Source of the DNA: Chloroflexota bacterium | Lineage (GTDB): Bacteria; Chloroflexota; Limnocylindria; Limnocylindrales; CSP1-4 | DNA length: 64,000 nt | Assembly (NCBI GenBank): GCA_016191425.1 | Contig: JACPOR010000008.1 | Coordinates: 62,001-126,000, forward strand | Reading direction: 5' to 3' | Part shown: in pieces, positions 8,785-17,053 of the stretch | How positions within the stretch are numbered: position 1 is the first letter of the stretch | Layout: every line of letters begins with the position of its first letter | Notes under the pieces: model-generated | What the model saw: only the letters and a program-made list of their open reading frames with translations | Told to the model about the DNA's origin: nothing | Database searches by the model: none | Position numbers and translations under genes: made by a program

Positions 8785-9438
8785 GTGGACCCGACGCTGC
8801 TTCGCGTGCTCTTGCTGATCGGGGCCTATCTCGCGGGATCCATTCCGTTCAGCGTGATCGTGGCTCGCCTGACGGGCGGCCCGGATCCGAGGAGCGTCGG
8901 ATCGGGACGCACCGGCGGCACCAACGCCCTGCGTGCCCTCGGGCGCAAATGGGCGACCGTCGTGGTGACGGGCGATCTGGCCAAGGGCGTCCTGCCCGTC
9001 CTCCTTGCCCGCGTGCTCACGGATGGGGATCCGCTGGCCGAGGTCCTCGCTGCGGCCGCGGCGGTGTTCGGCAGCTCGCATTCGATCTTCGTCCGTTTCG
9101 GGGGCGGTCGTGGCGTCGGGACCGGCGTCGGCACGATGCTGGTTATCCAGCCGATCGCGATCGTCATTGCCGCGCCGGTGTTCATCGGGGTCATCCTGAT
9201 CACACGATACGTGTCGCTCGGCTCACTGCTCGGGTCGGCCGCGACGTTTCCTGCGATGCTGCTGATCTGGGCGGTGGCGTCGGGCGCCGTGCCCCCGGCC
9301 TACCTCGTCTGGGCGGCTGCGGGACCGGCCCTCATCTGGCTCGCCCATGCCGACAACATCGATCGTCTGGTGCACGGCACCGAGCGCAAGTTCGATCTGT
9401 CCATGCTCGGCGGGCGCGGGCGCAGAGGCGCCGCATAG
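8785..9438 (+). CDS. plsY: acyl-phosphate glycerol-3-phosphate acyltransferase
   Basis: Integral membrane enzyme that transfers an acyl group from acyl-phosphate to glycerol-3-phosphate, the first step of phospholipid synthesis. GTG 8785 is chosen because GGAAGGG lies 7 bp upstream and the first membrane helix follows directly; this gives 217 residues, the normal size. The three PlsY motifs are seen: GSIPFSVIVARL, GSGRTGGTNALR and FGGGRGVGTG, plus DLAKGVLPV. The histidine normally found in GHxxP is offset here (GSSHSIF). Several hydrophobic helices. It stands alone on the plus strand between the dehydrogenase operon and the convergent DinB gene. Confidence 0.93.
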   Translation: MDPTLLRVLLLIGAYLAGSIPFSVIVARLTGGPDPRSVGSGRTGGTNALRALGRKWATVVVTGDLAKGVLPVLLARVLTDGDPLAEVLAAAAAVFGSSHSIFVRFGGGRGVGTGVGTMLVIQPIAIVIAAPVFIGVILITRYVSLGSLLGSAATFPAMLLIWAVASGAVPPAYLVWAAAGPALIWLAHADNIDRLVHGTERKFDLSMLGGRGRRGAA

Positions 9439-9468
9439 GTTGGACTCGGAGGCGGCCCGAGGTACTCG

Positions 9469-9978
9469 TCAGGACGGCGGTGGAATCTCACTGAGCCGGT
9501 TGTCTTGGTCTGCGAAGTCCCAGACATCCAACGCCGGCGGCTCCACACCCAGGTTCGTCAACGCGGTGCAGACCTGGCTTCGATGATCGGTCCCGTGATG
9601 CAGCGCCTGGGCGAGCCGGATGCCCAGCGGAGCGAGGCTTTGCGATCCGTCGTCGCGAACGCGGGTGACGACGACATCAGGATCCAGGTTCTGGGCCACG
9701 AGTTCATTCCAGGCGGCGCAGTTGACCTCCATCGCGGCCCGCAACTCCCCGAGGTCCATCGCGGGCTCGTCGATAGTCGGCACGAGCCCGCCTGTCAGGG
9801 CGAACAGGTACGACGAATCGCCCCCGACCGTGTGGCGCATCGTGTCGAGGATGGAGCCGTACGTTCCCGCCACGCTCGTCCCGAGCTGGTCTGGAGTCAG
9901 CTGCAAGCAGGTATCAATCAACCGAAGGGTCGCCCACACGTGGTGCGCGAACGCGTCCTCGAGCAGTGATCTTGTCAT
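9469..9978 (-). CDS. DinB family protein
   Basis: 169 residues, a four-helix-bundle protein of the DinB/YfiT metal-dependent superfamily, cytosolic; members act as thiol transferases or hydrolases, but the activity here is unknown. Seen in the sequence: the N-terminal histidine-bearing helix DAFAHHVWATL, the middle segment DTMRHTVGGDSS and the C-terminal HHGTDHRSQV, which supply the three metal-ligand histidines. ATG 9978 chosen; longer readings cross non-coding DNA. Convergent with plsY (30 bp apart). Element B lies about 250 bp upstream. Confidence 0.8.
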   Translation of the reverse strand: MTRSLLEDAFAHHVWATLRLIDTCLQLTPDQLGTSVAGTYGSILDTMRHTVGGDSSYLFALTGGLVPTIDEPAMDLGELRAAMEVNCAAWNELVAQNLDPDVVVTRVRDDGSQSLAPLGIRLAQALHHGTDHRSQVCTALTNLGVEPPALDVWDFADQDNRLSEIPPPS

Positions 9979-10229
9979 CGGCGGATCGTAGCGTCTCGGG
10001 TCGGGGGATGCCACCAGGAAAGCTGCGCACCCGGGTCGCTGACGTGGCGCTCGATGTTCGACGTCAGGCCATGAGCCGCGACTCCCCGCTCGCGAGAGAT
10101 GGGTACAGCGGCGCGCGGGGGCCGGCCGGCCCGCTCTTCCACCAAATCTAGGGACACGACCCGTCGGTCGAGCGCCGGGCATCACCGCGATGCGCTCGGT
10201 GAGCGGGTCGGTGGCCACGAGATTGCCGT

Positions 10230-10439
10230 CTCTCACGAACCGTGTTCGTGTTACGGGCCCGCCTGCGCTGAACCGGGCCCACGTACGAACCGGAATCGTA
10301 CAAGGCCCATCTGTGTGCCACCTCGCCTGGGTGAACGGTCTGCGAGCGTCGGGCCGAGCACGCTCGCGCCGGCGTCCTGTAGCGCGGACGGCACAAGTCC
10401 CGACGGAACCGTACCTACGACGAACCGGGATCGTATCTG
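10230..10439 (+). repeat. three-palindrome dispersed element, copy B
   Basis: Palindrome boxes at 10235-10249 (ACGAACCGTGTTCGT), 10285-10299 (ACGAACCGGAATCGT) and 10420-10434 (ACGAACCGGGATCGT); start-to-start spacings 50 and 135 bp, matching copies A and C. Box 2 is preceded by CCCACG and box 3 by CCGTACCTA. It fills most of the 622-bp gap between the small membrane protein gene and DinB; no gene is seen in the rest of that gap. Confidence 0.85.
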
Positions 10440-10600
10440 AGTCGCGCCGGTGCCGAGGGTCTTGAACTCCGGCGCACGTGGGGGCCCGCCGCTCCGCAGG
10501 CAGGCAGTGGACTGGCACCCGACAGGCACCAGTCGCCTACCCCGGCGCACATTGGGCTCGCCTGGCGCGCGGGAATGTCACGCGGCGGCCGACGCCCGAC

Positions 10601-10768
10601 CTACGGGGAACGCCGCCGATAGACCGAAGAGGCAGCGACCGCGGCGATCACGATGCCGACGACGCTGATGACCGAGCTGGGAATTGGCGCCACGAAATAC
10701 TGGAGTAGTACGCCAACCGCCCCGACGGCGAGCCAGACGGCAAAGAACGTGATGATGACCCTGGCCAT
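10601..10768 (-). CDS. small membrane protein of unknown function
   Basis: 55 residues from ATG 10768, preceded by an AGGAGG ribosome site about 9 bp upstream, which supports a real gene. Two hydrophobic helices (about residues 3-24 and 27-46) are separated by a short proline turn, ending with the basic tail YRRRSP, so a two-pass inner membrane protein is predicted. No recognised motif. Same strand as the zinc-ribbon gene 254 bp upstream, separated from it by a strong hairpin. Confidence 0.6.
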   Translation of the reverse strand: MARVIITFFAVWLAVGAVGVLLQYFVAPIPSSVISVVGIVIAAVAASSVYRRRSP

Positions 10769-10932
10769 CCCCGTTGCCCTCCTGTTCAGTGCGGGACAGT
10801 ATCGGTCCGCGTCGGTATCGGTCGACGTCGGCTCGAGGCACCTGCCGACGTCGGTTCGAGGCCTACTGCGCGTGGCGAGCATAGCGGCGAGACATCGACT
10901 GGGGGTGCCATCACGAAGTCCGATGAATCACA

Positions 10933-10969
10933 ACGACCCGGGCCGGCTGACTGCCCGGGTCGTCTTTTT
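10933..10969 (+). terminator. perfect GC-rich hairpin with T-tract
   Basis: ACGACCCGGGC (10933-10943) pairs exactly with GCCCGGGTCGT (10953-10963) over a 9-base loop, followed on the plus strand by CTTTTTG. It lies 53 bp beyond the stop of the minus-strand zinc-ribbon gene. The T-tract is on the plus strand, where no upstream gene exists, so it may act mainly as a 3' stabilising or bidirectional terminator for the zinc-ribbon mRNA. Confidence 0.6.
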
Positions 10970-11021
10970 GGACTCTGGTTCCCGCGAACCCCCAGCGGGT
11001 TCACGTGCCGAGAGGAGAGAA

Positions 11022-11426
11022 CTAGCCCCGCATCGTCCGGAAACAATCGGAGCAATAGACCGGCTTGCCGCTCGTCGGGCGGAACGGGACCTTGGCCTCG
11101 TTGCCGCAGTTGGAGCACGTTGCCGCAAACATCTCACGGGTGCCGCGGTCGCGGTCGCCGTAGCCACCACCACCGCCGCCGCCGTAACCACCGCCGCCAC
11201 CGGCGCTGTAGCTGCCGCCAGCCGAATAGCTGCCGGACGAGCCGTAATCGCTGCCCGAGCCGTAGCCCGCGCCACTCGACCCCCGAGCAGCCTTGCGGCT
11301 GGCTCGACAGGACGGGCAGCGGCGCGGCTCGGTGAAGCCACGTTGCGCGTAGAAGTCCTGCTCAGATGCGGTGAAGACGAACTCCTGTCCGCAATCCGCG
11401 CAGGTCAGATTCTTGTCGTTGTACAA
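11022..11426 (-). CDS. zinc-ribbon domain protein with glycine/tyrosine-rich middle
   Basis: 134 residues. N-terminal treble-type zinc ribbon with CADCGQEF and CPSCRASR, a low-complexity Gly/Ser/Tyr-rich middle (about residues 50-95), and a second C-terminal zinc site CSNCG...VYCSDC. This layout is common in Chloroflexota and related bacteria in small proteins often linked to nucleic-acid or cold-shock contexts; the function is unknown. The start is TTG 11426: AGGAG lies about 9 bp upstream and the residues after it (YNDKNLTCADCG) match the family N-terminus. No ATG gives a better start. Confidence 0.8.
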   Translation of the reverse strand: MYNDKNLTCADCGQEFVFTASEQDFYAQRGFTEPRRCPSCRASRKAARGSSGAGYGSGSDYGSSGSYSAGGSYSAGGGGGYGGGGGGGYGDRDRGTREMFAATCSNCGNEAKVPFRPTSGKPVYCSDCFRTMRG

Positions 11427-11772
11427 AACGAGAACTCCTCTCGGTAGCCGCCGCGATGCCGTTCGGGTTCTCGCGTCAGCCGTGAGATGAGTCCGGTTCG
11501 TGGTCGTCTACGCGTATGCAGTCACGGACCGTGCCGTGACATTGGGCGTCGCGGAGCATACGCGGTATCGGCGACCCTGCCTAGTCCTGAATTGCAGCGA
11601 TGTCGTCGGCGAGGGCGGATCGTGATGCGTGCGAGCCTCTCGCGATGCGTGCGCGCCTCGCACGCGTGTGGCGCACAGGCGCCGCGTGCGTGCGGCGAAC
11701 GGGCGCAGGGTGCCGTCGCGTGGCAGGGTGGCCGGGACGCGAGGCGGTCACGAACTCGCCGCGTCGAACGCG
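11427..11772. other. intergenic region without a gene
   Basis: 346 bp between the zinc-ribbon start and the glpK stop. It must contain the zinc-ribbon promoter. GCGTGCG-type degenerate repeats are seen at about 11620-11700. No coding sequence is supported. Confidence 0.6.
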
Positions 11773-13275
11773 TCAGTCCTCGATCGCCCAGCCTCGAACA
11801 CGATCAACGGCGCGGGCCCAGCGGCGGCGTCGTCGGGCCCGATCCGCCGTGTCCATGACCGGCTCGAATCGCCGATCAAGTGCCCATTTGGAGCGCAGTT
11901 CGTCAAGCCCCGTCCAGAATCCGGTCGCGAGTCCCGCGAGGCTCGCGGCCCCGAGGGCAGTCGTCTCGGCGACCACGGGACGCTCCACCGGGATCCCCAG
12001 CAGATCGGCCTGGGCCTGGAGGAGTGCGTCATTGACAACGGCCCCGCCGTCGACGCGCATGGAGAGCGGCGGCCGATCGGTGTCGGCAGCCATCGCCTCG
12101 ACGACGTCGGCGACCTGCTGGACGATCGAATCGAGCGTGGCGCGGGCGATGTGGCCGAGCTCGGTCCCGCGGGTGATGCCAAGGATTCCCCCGCGCGCGG
12201 CGGGATCCCAGTACGGCGCGCCGAGGCCGGTGAACGCGGGAACCATGACGATCCCACCGTCATCGTCGACGGAAGCGGCGAGCGCCTCGATGCCCGCCGA
12301 CTGGGCAATCGCGTGGAGGCCGTCCCGCAGCCACTGGACGGCTGCTCCGGCTACGAAGACCGAACCCTCGAGCGCGTAGGTGGCTGGTCCGCCAGGCTGC
12401 AACTGCCAGAGCACGGTCGTGATCAAACGGTTCCGCGACTCGACCGGGGTCGCTCCCGTGTTGCGCAACAGGAACGCCCCGGTCCCGTAGGTGGTCTTGC
12501 TCTGCCCGACCTCGAAACAGGCTTGTCCGAACGTCGCTGCCTGCTGGTCTCCGGCCAGCGCGGCGATGGGGATCGGCCGCCCGAAGATGGCCGGATCCGT
12601 CGCGCCGACCAGGCCGGAGGTGGGCACGACCTTCGGCAGCATCGCCTCCGGGACATCGACGAGCTGGAGCAGCTCCGAGTCCCAGGCGAGTCGATGCAGG
12701 TCGAACAGGAGCGTGCGGCTGGCATTGGATACGTCGGTGACGTGGACACGGCCGCCCGTGAGCCGCCAGGCGAGGAAGCTGTCCACCGTCCCGAATGCCA
12801 GCTCGCCGCGTTCGGCGCGTGCCCGGAGCCCCGGCGTTGCGTCGAGGATGTGGGCGATCTTGGGGCCGGAGAAGTACGCGTCAATCGGCAGGCCGGTCCG
12901 CTCACGGAACAGCGATTCGAGGCCCTGACCGCGAAGCGCCTCGCACGCGGGAGCCGTGATCCGGCTCTGCCAGACGATGGCATCGGCCACCGGGGCGCCG
13001 GTCGCGCGATCCCAGACGACCGTCGTCTCGCGCTGGTTGGCGATCCCGATCGCCGCGATTCGCCCCGCTCCCCCGACTGCCTCGACCACCTCGCGAGCGA
13101 CGTCCAGCTGCGTATCCCAGATCGCCTCCGGATCGTGGGTCACGTGGCCCGGCGAGGGATACCGCTGCTCGAACGCGCGCTGGGCGCTGGCGACGGGTCG
13201 ACCGTCACGACCGAAGACCATCGCGCGGGAAGAGGTCGTGCCCTGGTCGAGGGCCAGGATCAGTCGATCGTCCAC
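11773..13275 (-). CDS. glpK: glycerol kinase
   Basis: Phosphorylates glycerol to glycerol-3-phosphate with ATP (cytosol). 500 residues, full family length. N-terminal phosphate-binding [11 protein letters not shown], the glycerol/FGGY signature region [22 protein letters not shown] with KTTYGTGAF, and the C-terminal [11 protein letters not shown] are all present. Starts 6 bp after the glpD stop, so GlpD and GlpK are co-expressed for glycerol use; last gene of the mutY-epimerase-membrane protein-glpD-glpK run. No glycerol facilitator gene is seen nearby. Confidence 0.97.
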   Translation of the reverse strand: MDDRLILALDQGTTSSRAMVFGRDGRPVASAQRAFEQRYPSPGHVTHDPEAIWDTQLDVAREVVEAVGGAGRIAAIGIANQRETTVVWDRATGAPVADAIVWQSRITAPACEALRGQGLESLFRERTGLPIDAYFSGPKIAHILDATPGLRARAERGELAFGTVDSFLAWRLTGGRVHVTDVSNASRTLLFDLHRLAWDSELLQLVDVPEAMLPKVVPTSGLVGATDPAIFGRPIPIAALAGDQQAATFGQACFEVGQSKTTYGTGAFLLRNTGATPVESRNRLITTVLWQLQPGGPATYALEGSVFVAGAAVQWLRDGLHAIAQSAGIEALAASVDDDGGIVMVPAFTGLGAPYWDPAARGGILGITRGTELGHIARATLDSIVQQVADVVEAMAADTDRPPLSMRVDGGAVVNDALLQAQADLLGIPVERPVVAETTALGAASLAGLATGFWTGLDELRSKWALDRRFEPVMDTADRARRRRRWARAVDRVRGWAIED

Positions 13276-13281
13276 CGCAGC

Positions 13282-14925
13282 CTATCGCCCCGGAACATCG
13301 AACTCGGCCCTCGCGTTTCGGAGGAAGGTCGACACCTCGCTCGCCTGCCGAGCCCGATCCCACCCGAGCTCGCTGCCCATGAGCTCGGCGACGCGCGGCG
13401 CGATCGAGGCCGCTCGATCCGGCAACTCCTGGCTCAGCCGCATCCGTCGACTGAGCGTGTCATCGAGCGTGAGGGCGTATTCGCGGGTCACGGCCCAGGG
13501 TACCTCCGCTTCGATGTGCTCGGTGGATCCGAGGGGACGCAGGAGGTCGCGATCGCGACCGAGATCCACGACCGCCTCGGCATCGATGCCATGTCGATCC
13601 ACGAGCCGACGGGCAACGGCCGCCGGCAGGCCGGTCTCGCGTTCGAGGCGGGCGCCAAGAATCGACAGGTCGGCCAGTGGCGCCGCGCCAACCAGGGACA
13701 GGTCTGCGGTCCGCGATGGACGGGCGCGGGTGGTCTCGGGACCCAGCGCCGAGTCGACGGCGTCCCTGGCCATCACCCGATAGGTCGTGTACTTTCCCCC
13801 GCCGATCCTGACCACGCCGGACGGGTCGGTGGTGACTCTGTGTTCTCGCGATGCCTTGATCGTCGAGCCACCGACGTCGCCGACGAGGGGCCGCAGGCCG
13901 GCATAGGTCCCGAGGATGTCGTCCCGCGTCAGGTCGATCGTCATCCGGCGGTTGACGACGCCGAGGAGCTCGTCGACGTCCTCGTCCAGGGCACTCGGGT
14001 GATCCAGGGCGCGGTCATCCTCGTGATCCGTCGTCCCGATCAGCCAGTGGTTCGGCCAGGGGATGATGAACACGACGCGGCCGGGGATTCTCAACGTCAT
14101 GCCACCGCGGGCCTCCAGGCGTTCCCGGCGGATGACGAGATGGGCACCCCGGCTGGGCACGACCTTGGCCGCTCCCGCTACGGGTGCGAAGCGCTCGTCG
14201 GGGTGGGCGGCCCAGACCCCCGTCGCGTCGATGACGCGGGTCGCGCGGATGTCGAACCCCTCGCCCGTGTCTCGATCGTGAGCTCGGACGCCGATGGCTT
14301 GACCGCCCTCGAGCAGCGGCGCATCAGCCCGCACCCGCGTCGCCAGGACCGCGCCCAGCGCGACCGCGGAGCGGGCGACCGCGAGAGCGAACCGCGCGTC
14401 GTCCTCGACGCCATCGTGATAGACGATTCCGGCCTGCAACCCCTCGGGTCGGAGCTGCGGGGCGAATTCCAGTGCCGCGGCGCGTCGCATGTGCTGGGCA
14501 AAGCCCGCCCCCTGCCTCGAACCGAGCAGGTCGTAGAGGAGGATGCCCGACCCGTAGAAACCCTGATGGATCAGCGGCCAGCCGTAGATCGGGAACAGGA
14601 ACGGCTCGAGCCGGACGAGGTGGGGCGCGTTTCTGAGCAGGCGGGCCCGCTCCTCGAGGGCCTCCGCCACGAGCCCGAAGTGGAGCTGCTCCAGGTAGCG
14701 GAGCCCGCCGTGGATCAGGCGCGAGGAGCGACTGGACGTACCCGCGGCGATATCCGACTGCTCGACGAGGGCCGCCCGAAGGCCGCGGCTCTGCGCATCC
14801 AGCAGGGCACCGGCACCCACCACCCCGCCACCGACGATCAGGACGTCGAAGGCCTCTCCGGACAGCCTGGCGAGCGCGGCCCGGCGCTGGGACGGTGCCG
14901 AAGAGCCGGTCTCGCGATCGACCAT
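13282..14925 (-). CDS. glpD: glycerol-3-phosphate dehydrogenase (FAD-dependent)
   Basis: Membrane-associated flavoenzyme that oxidises glycerol-3-phosphate to dihydroxyacetone phosphate and feeds electrons to quinones. 547 residues. FAD-binding DVLIVGGGVVGAG at residues about 28-40, then GTSSRSSRLIHGGLRYLE, the GlpD signature, and a C-terminal DAO_C-type helical domain from about residue 410. ATG 14925 overlaps the stop of the small membrane protein by one base (TGATG). Together with GlpK it forms a glycerol catabolic pair. Confidence 0.96.
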   Translation of the reverse strand: MVDRETGSSAPSQRRAALARLSGEAFDVLIVGGGVVGAGALLDAQSRGLRAALVEQSDIAAGTSSRSSRLIHGGLRYLEQLHFGLVAEALEERARLLRNAPHLVRLEPFLFPIYGWPLIHQGFYGSGILLYDLLGSRQGAGFAQHMRRAAALEFAPQLRPEGLQAGIVYHDGVEDDARFALAVARSAVALGAVLATRVRADAPLLEGGQAIGVRAHDRDTGEGFDIRATRVIDATGVWAAHPDERFAPVAGAAKVVPSRGAHLVIRRERLEARGGMTLRIPGRVVFIIPWPNHWLIGTTDHEDDRALDHPSALDEDVDELLGVVNRRMTIDLTRDDILGTYAGLRPLVGDVGGSTIKASREHRVTTDPSGVVRIGGGKYTTYRVMARDAVDSALGPETTRARPSRTADLSLVGAAPLADLSILGARLERETGLPAAVARRLVDRHGIDAEAVVDLGRDRDLLRPLGSTEHIEAEVPWAVTREYALTLDDTLSRRMRLSQELPDRAASIAPRVAELMGSELGWDRARQASEVSTFLRNARAEFDVPGR

Positions 14926-15137
14926 CAGGCTTCCGGCGGGCGATTGGTCGCGACCCGCCAGAGCACGATGGTCGTCCCGACCAGCAGGACCAGGATCGTG
15001 AGCGGCGTGTGGAAGACGAGGCGCTGGGCGGGCTCCGGCAGGAGGCCGGTCACCACCGCCAACCCGAGCACGACCACAGCGGCACCGGAGGCAACCAGGG
15101 CCACCTGGCGCACGCCGGGCTGCGATCGCTCAACCAC
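14925..15137 (-). CDS. small two-helix membrane protein in the glp operon
   Basis: 70 residues from GTG 15137, overlapping the epimerase gene by 8 bp at its start and the glpD start by one base at its end, which strongly suggests a real coupled gene. Two hydrophobic helices (about residues 11-31 and 43-61) with a short proline-containing turn. No recognised family. Its position directly before glpD suggests a membrane partner or assembly factor for GlpD, but this is inference from neighbourhood only. Confidence 0.7.
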   Translation of the reverse strand: MVERSQPGVRQVALVASGAAVVVLGLAVVTGLLPEPAQRLVFHTPLTILVLLVGTTIVLWRVATNRPPEA

Positions 15138-15936
15138 GGTCGGCCTCAGCCGGGATCCCGATCGGGGCGACGAGAACCTTGCCTGCGAGGGCGGCGCCGC
15201 GACCGGTCCTGAGGCCCGTCTTGGGCCGGTGGAATGTGACCGTGAGGTCTGCCTGTACGACGGGGTCGGACGGGTCGCCGGAGGAAAGATCCACGGCCGA
15301 AGGCGTGTCGACGGCTACGACCGGGACACCGGCCTTGCGGGCACGCCCGATAAGCTCCACGGCTCCCCGGATCGGTTCTCGAAGGACGCCTGACACGCCC
15401 GTCCCGAGGAGCGCATCGATGACGATGGACGCATGGTCGACATCGTTGCCGAGGATGGCCAGCTCCCGTGCCACGGCCGTATGGACACGCGTGACCCGGG
15501 GCTCCGCTGCGAGCCGGTCCCAGTTCCGGGTCGCGTCGGGGGTGCTCGGCCGGGCAGACGACGAGACGAGCGCGGCGATGACATCAAAGCCCGCCTGCGC
15601 CAGTCGGCGCGCTGCCACGAACCCGTCCCCGCCGTTGTTCCCTGGTCCGCACATGACGAGGACCGGACCCTTGCCGACCCTGCCCGTCGCTTCGGCAAGG
15701 GCCCGCGCGCCCGCGGCGACGGCCGTCCCCGCATGCTCCATGAGGCGCTCGCCGGGCATCCCGAACGCATGGGCCCGGCGATCGATGCCCGCCATGGCTT
15801 CCGCACCGATCGGGGGACGGCCGGCGGCGTCAGACCAGCGACGACGGAGACCCCGGAGGTCGAGCTGGAAGAGCTCCGGGTCGTCGGCGGGCAGGGACTG
15901 GGAGGCAACTACTGATGGTGACGGGGTAGGGGTCAC
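15130..15936 (-). CDS. nnrE: NAD(P)H-hydrate epimerase (YjeF N-terminal domain only)
   Basis: Repairs hydrated NAD(P)H by interconverting its R and S epimers. 268 residues; GTG 15936 is the best start because conserved sequence begins before the first internal ATG (IGAEAMAGIDRRAHAFG). Family motifs: LMEHAGTAVA, VLVMCGPGNNGGDGF (substrate loop), DALLGTGVSG and VDTPSAVDLSSG. The C-terminal ADP/ATP-dependent dehydratase domain that is fused in many bacteria is absent, and no separate copy lies in the window. Placed 23 bp after mutY and overlapping the small membrane gene. Confidence 0.9.
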   Translation of the reverse strand: MTPTPSPSVVASQSLPADDPELFQLDLRGLRRRWSDAAGRPPIGAEAMAGIDRRAHAFGMPGERLMEHAGTAVAAGARALAEATGRVGKGPVLVMCGPGNNGGDGFVAARRLAQAGFDVIAALVSSSARPSTPDATRNWDRLAAEPRVTRVHTAVARELAILGNDVDHASIVIDALLGTGVSGVLREPIRGAVELIGRARKAGVPVVAVDTPSAVDLSSGDPSDPVVQADLTVTFHRPKTGLRTGRGAALAGKVLVAPIGIPAEADRG

Positions 15937-15959
15937 AGCCGCGCTAGCGTAGCCGAGCG

Positions 15960-17021
15960 TCAGGCGATCGGCAGCCGTACTCTGCCGGGATCGTCGGCAT
16001 GGCGTTCGACCAGGCCATCGCGCTCGAGCCCGGCCACGGCAATGGTGATCGCCCGGAGGTCGTGGTCGCCGATGGATCTCGGGAGCTTCGCCCAGGCGTC
16101 CCCGGGCGATTCGCGAAGAAGATCGAGGATCCGTCCCCGAAGCCATCGACTGGTTGACGTGAATGGCGCCGCTCGCTCGCGGACCGCGTCGCTCGTCGTC
16201 AGGACCACCCGGGCCGGCTTGAACCTGGCGCTGGCGCCGCTGCCTGGCGGGGTGCCTTCGGCCGGCGTGGACCTGGCGCTGGCGCCGCTGCCTGGCGGGG
16301 TGCCTTCGGCCGGCGTGAACCTGGCGCTGGCGCCGCTGCCTGGCGGGGTGCCTTCGGCCGGTATCGCCCGGTCGGTCGCGTACCGGCAGGCGTTCCGGGC
16401 AGGGCATGCGGCACACCGCGGCACGCGCGGCTTGCAGAACGTGGCTCCGACATCCATGAGGGCGTGCGTCCACATCCCGGGCGAGCTGTCCGGAACACTG
16501 GCGTCCGCGGCGGCCTGCAGCTCGCGCCTCGTGAAGGCGTCCACCGAAGCACCGAGGGCCCGGGCGAGGACCCGACGCACATTGACATCCACAGCCCCGA
16601 CCCGATGCCCGTAGGCGAGCGCCGCGACCGCGCGGGCGGTGTACGGCCCGACACCCGGAAGGCGCTCGAGCGCGCCGATGTCGTCCGGAACTCGGCCGCC
16701 GTGGTCCCTGACGATCGCGACGGCGGCGGCCCTCAGCGCAACCGCACGACGGTTGTAGCCGAGCCCGCGCCACGCCCGCAGGACGGCTGCTGGGCTGGCC
16801 TCGGCGAGGGCCTGGACGGTGGGAAACGCAACGAGGAATCGCGTCCAGTACTCGGCCGCGCGCTTGACCTGGGTCTGCTGGGCCATCGCCTCGGACACCA
16901 GGATGGCGTAGGGGTCGCTGGTCGCCCGAAAGGCAAGATCACGGCCGCGTTCGGCGTACCAGCTGAGTATCGCATCGCGCAGCTCGGGCGACGCGGCGAC
17001 AGGAAAATCGGCGGGGGCCAT
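15960..17021 (-). CDS. mutY: A/G-specific adenine glycosylase
   Basis: Base-excision repair enzyme that removes adenine mispaired with 8-oxoguanine. 353 residues from ATG 17021. The catalytic glutamate lies in SEAMAQQTQV, the helix-hairpin-helix is LPGVGPYTARA, the catalytic aspartate is in GAVDVNVRR, and the [4Fe-4S] loop is C-x6-C-x2-C-x5-C (CKPRVPRCAACPARNAC). Directly after the cluster, three 16-residue copies (TPAEGTPPGSGASAR type) are inserted, from a 48-bp DNA repeat. The C-terminus is a short winged-helix-like segment and not the NUDIX-like domain of E. coli MutY, so 8-oxoG recognition must differ or be weaker. Divergent from the LLM gene across 32 bp. Confidence 0.93.
   Translation of the reverse strand: MAPADFPVAASPELRDAILSWYAERGRDLAFRATSDPYAILVSEAMAQQTQVKRAAEYWTRFLVAFPTVQALAEASPAAVLRAWRGLGYNRRAVALRAAAVAIVRDHGGRVPDDIGALERLPGVGPYTARAVAALAYGHRVGAVDVNVRRVLARALGASVDAFTRRELQAAADASVPDSSPGMWTHALMDVGATFCKPRVPRCAACPARNACRYATDRAIPAEGTPPGSGASARFTPAEGTPPGSGASARSTPAEGTPPGSGASARFKPARVVLTTSDAVRERAAPFTSTSRWLRGRILDLLRESPGDAWAKLPRSIGDHDLRAITIAVAGLERDGLVERHADDPGRVRLPIA
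16222..16363 (-). repeat. 48-bp in-frame tandem repeat inside mutY
   Basis: Three nearly identical 48-bp copies, CCTGGCGCTGGCGCC starting at 16224, 16272 and 16320. Because 48 is a multiple of 3 the reading frame is kept and 16 residues are added per copy, between the iron-sulfur loop and the C-terminal domain. Confidence 0.93.
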
Positions 17022-17023
17022 CG

Positions 17024-17051
17024 CCGTACGATAGCCGCCGTACGATAGCCG
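17024..17051. promoter_or_regulatory. 14-bp direct repeat in the mutY/LLM divergent promoter gap
   Basis: CCGTACGATAGCCG occurs twice back to back (17024-17037 and 17038-17051), filling almost the whole 32-bp gap between two divergent start codons. It includes the palindrome CGTACG. It may be an operator or part of overlapping promoters. Confidence 0.45.
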
Positions 17052-17053
17052 CC

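Noticed and set aside
10578..11341. Other minus-strand frames over the zinc-ribbon region
   Set aside because: They are Ala/Arg-rich shadows without ribosome sites; only the zinc-ribbon and the 55-residue membrane frames have supported starts.
11629..15393. Very long plus-strand open frame (over 1200 codons)
   Set aside because: It is antisense to glpK, glpD and the epimerase gene, all with full family motifs on the minus strand; high GC leaves the opposite frame open.
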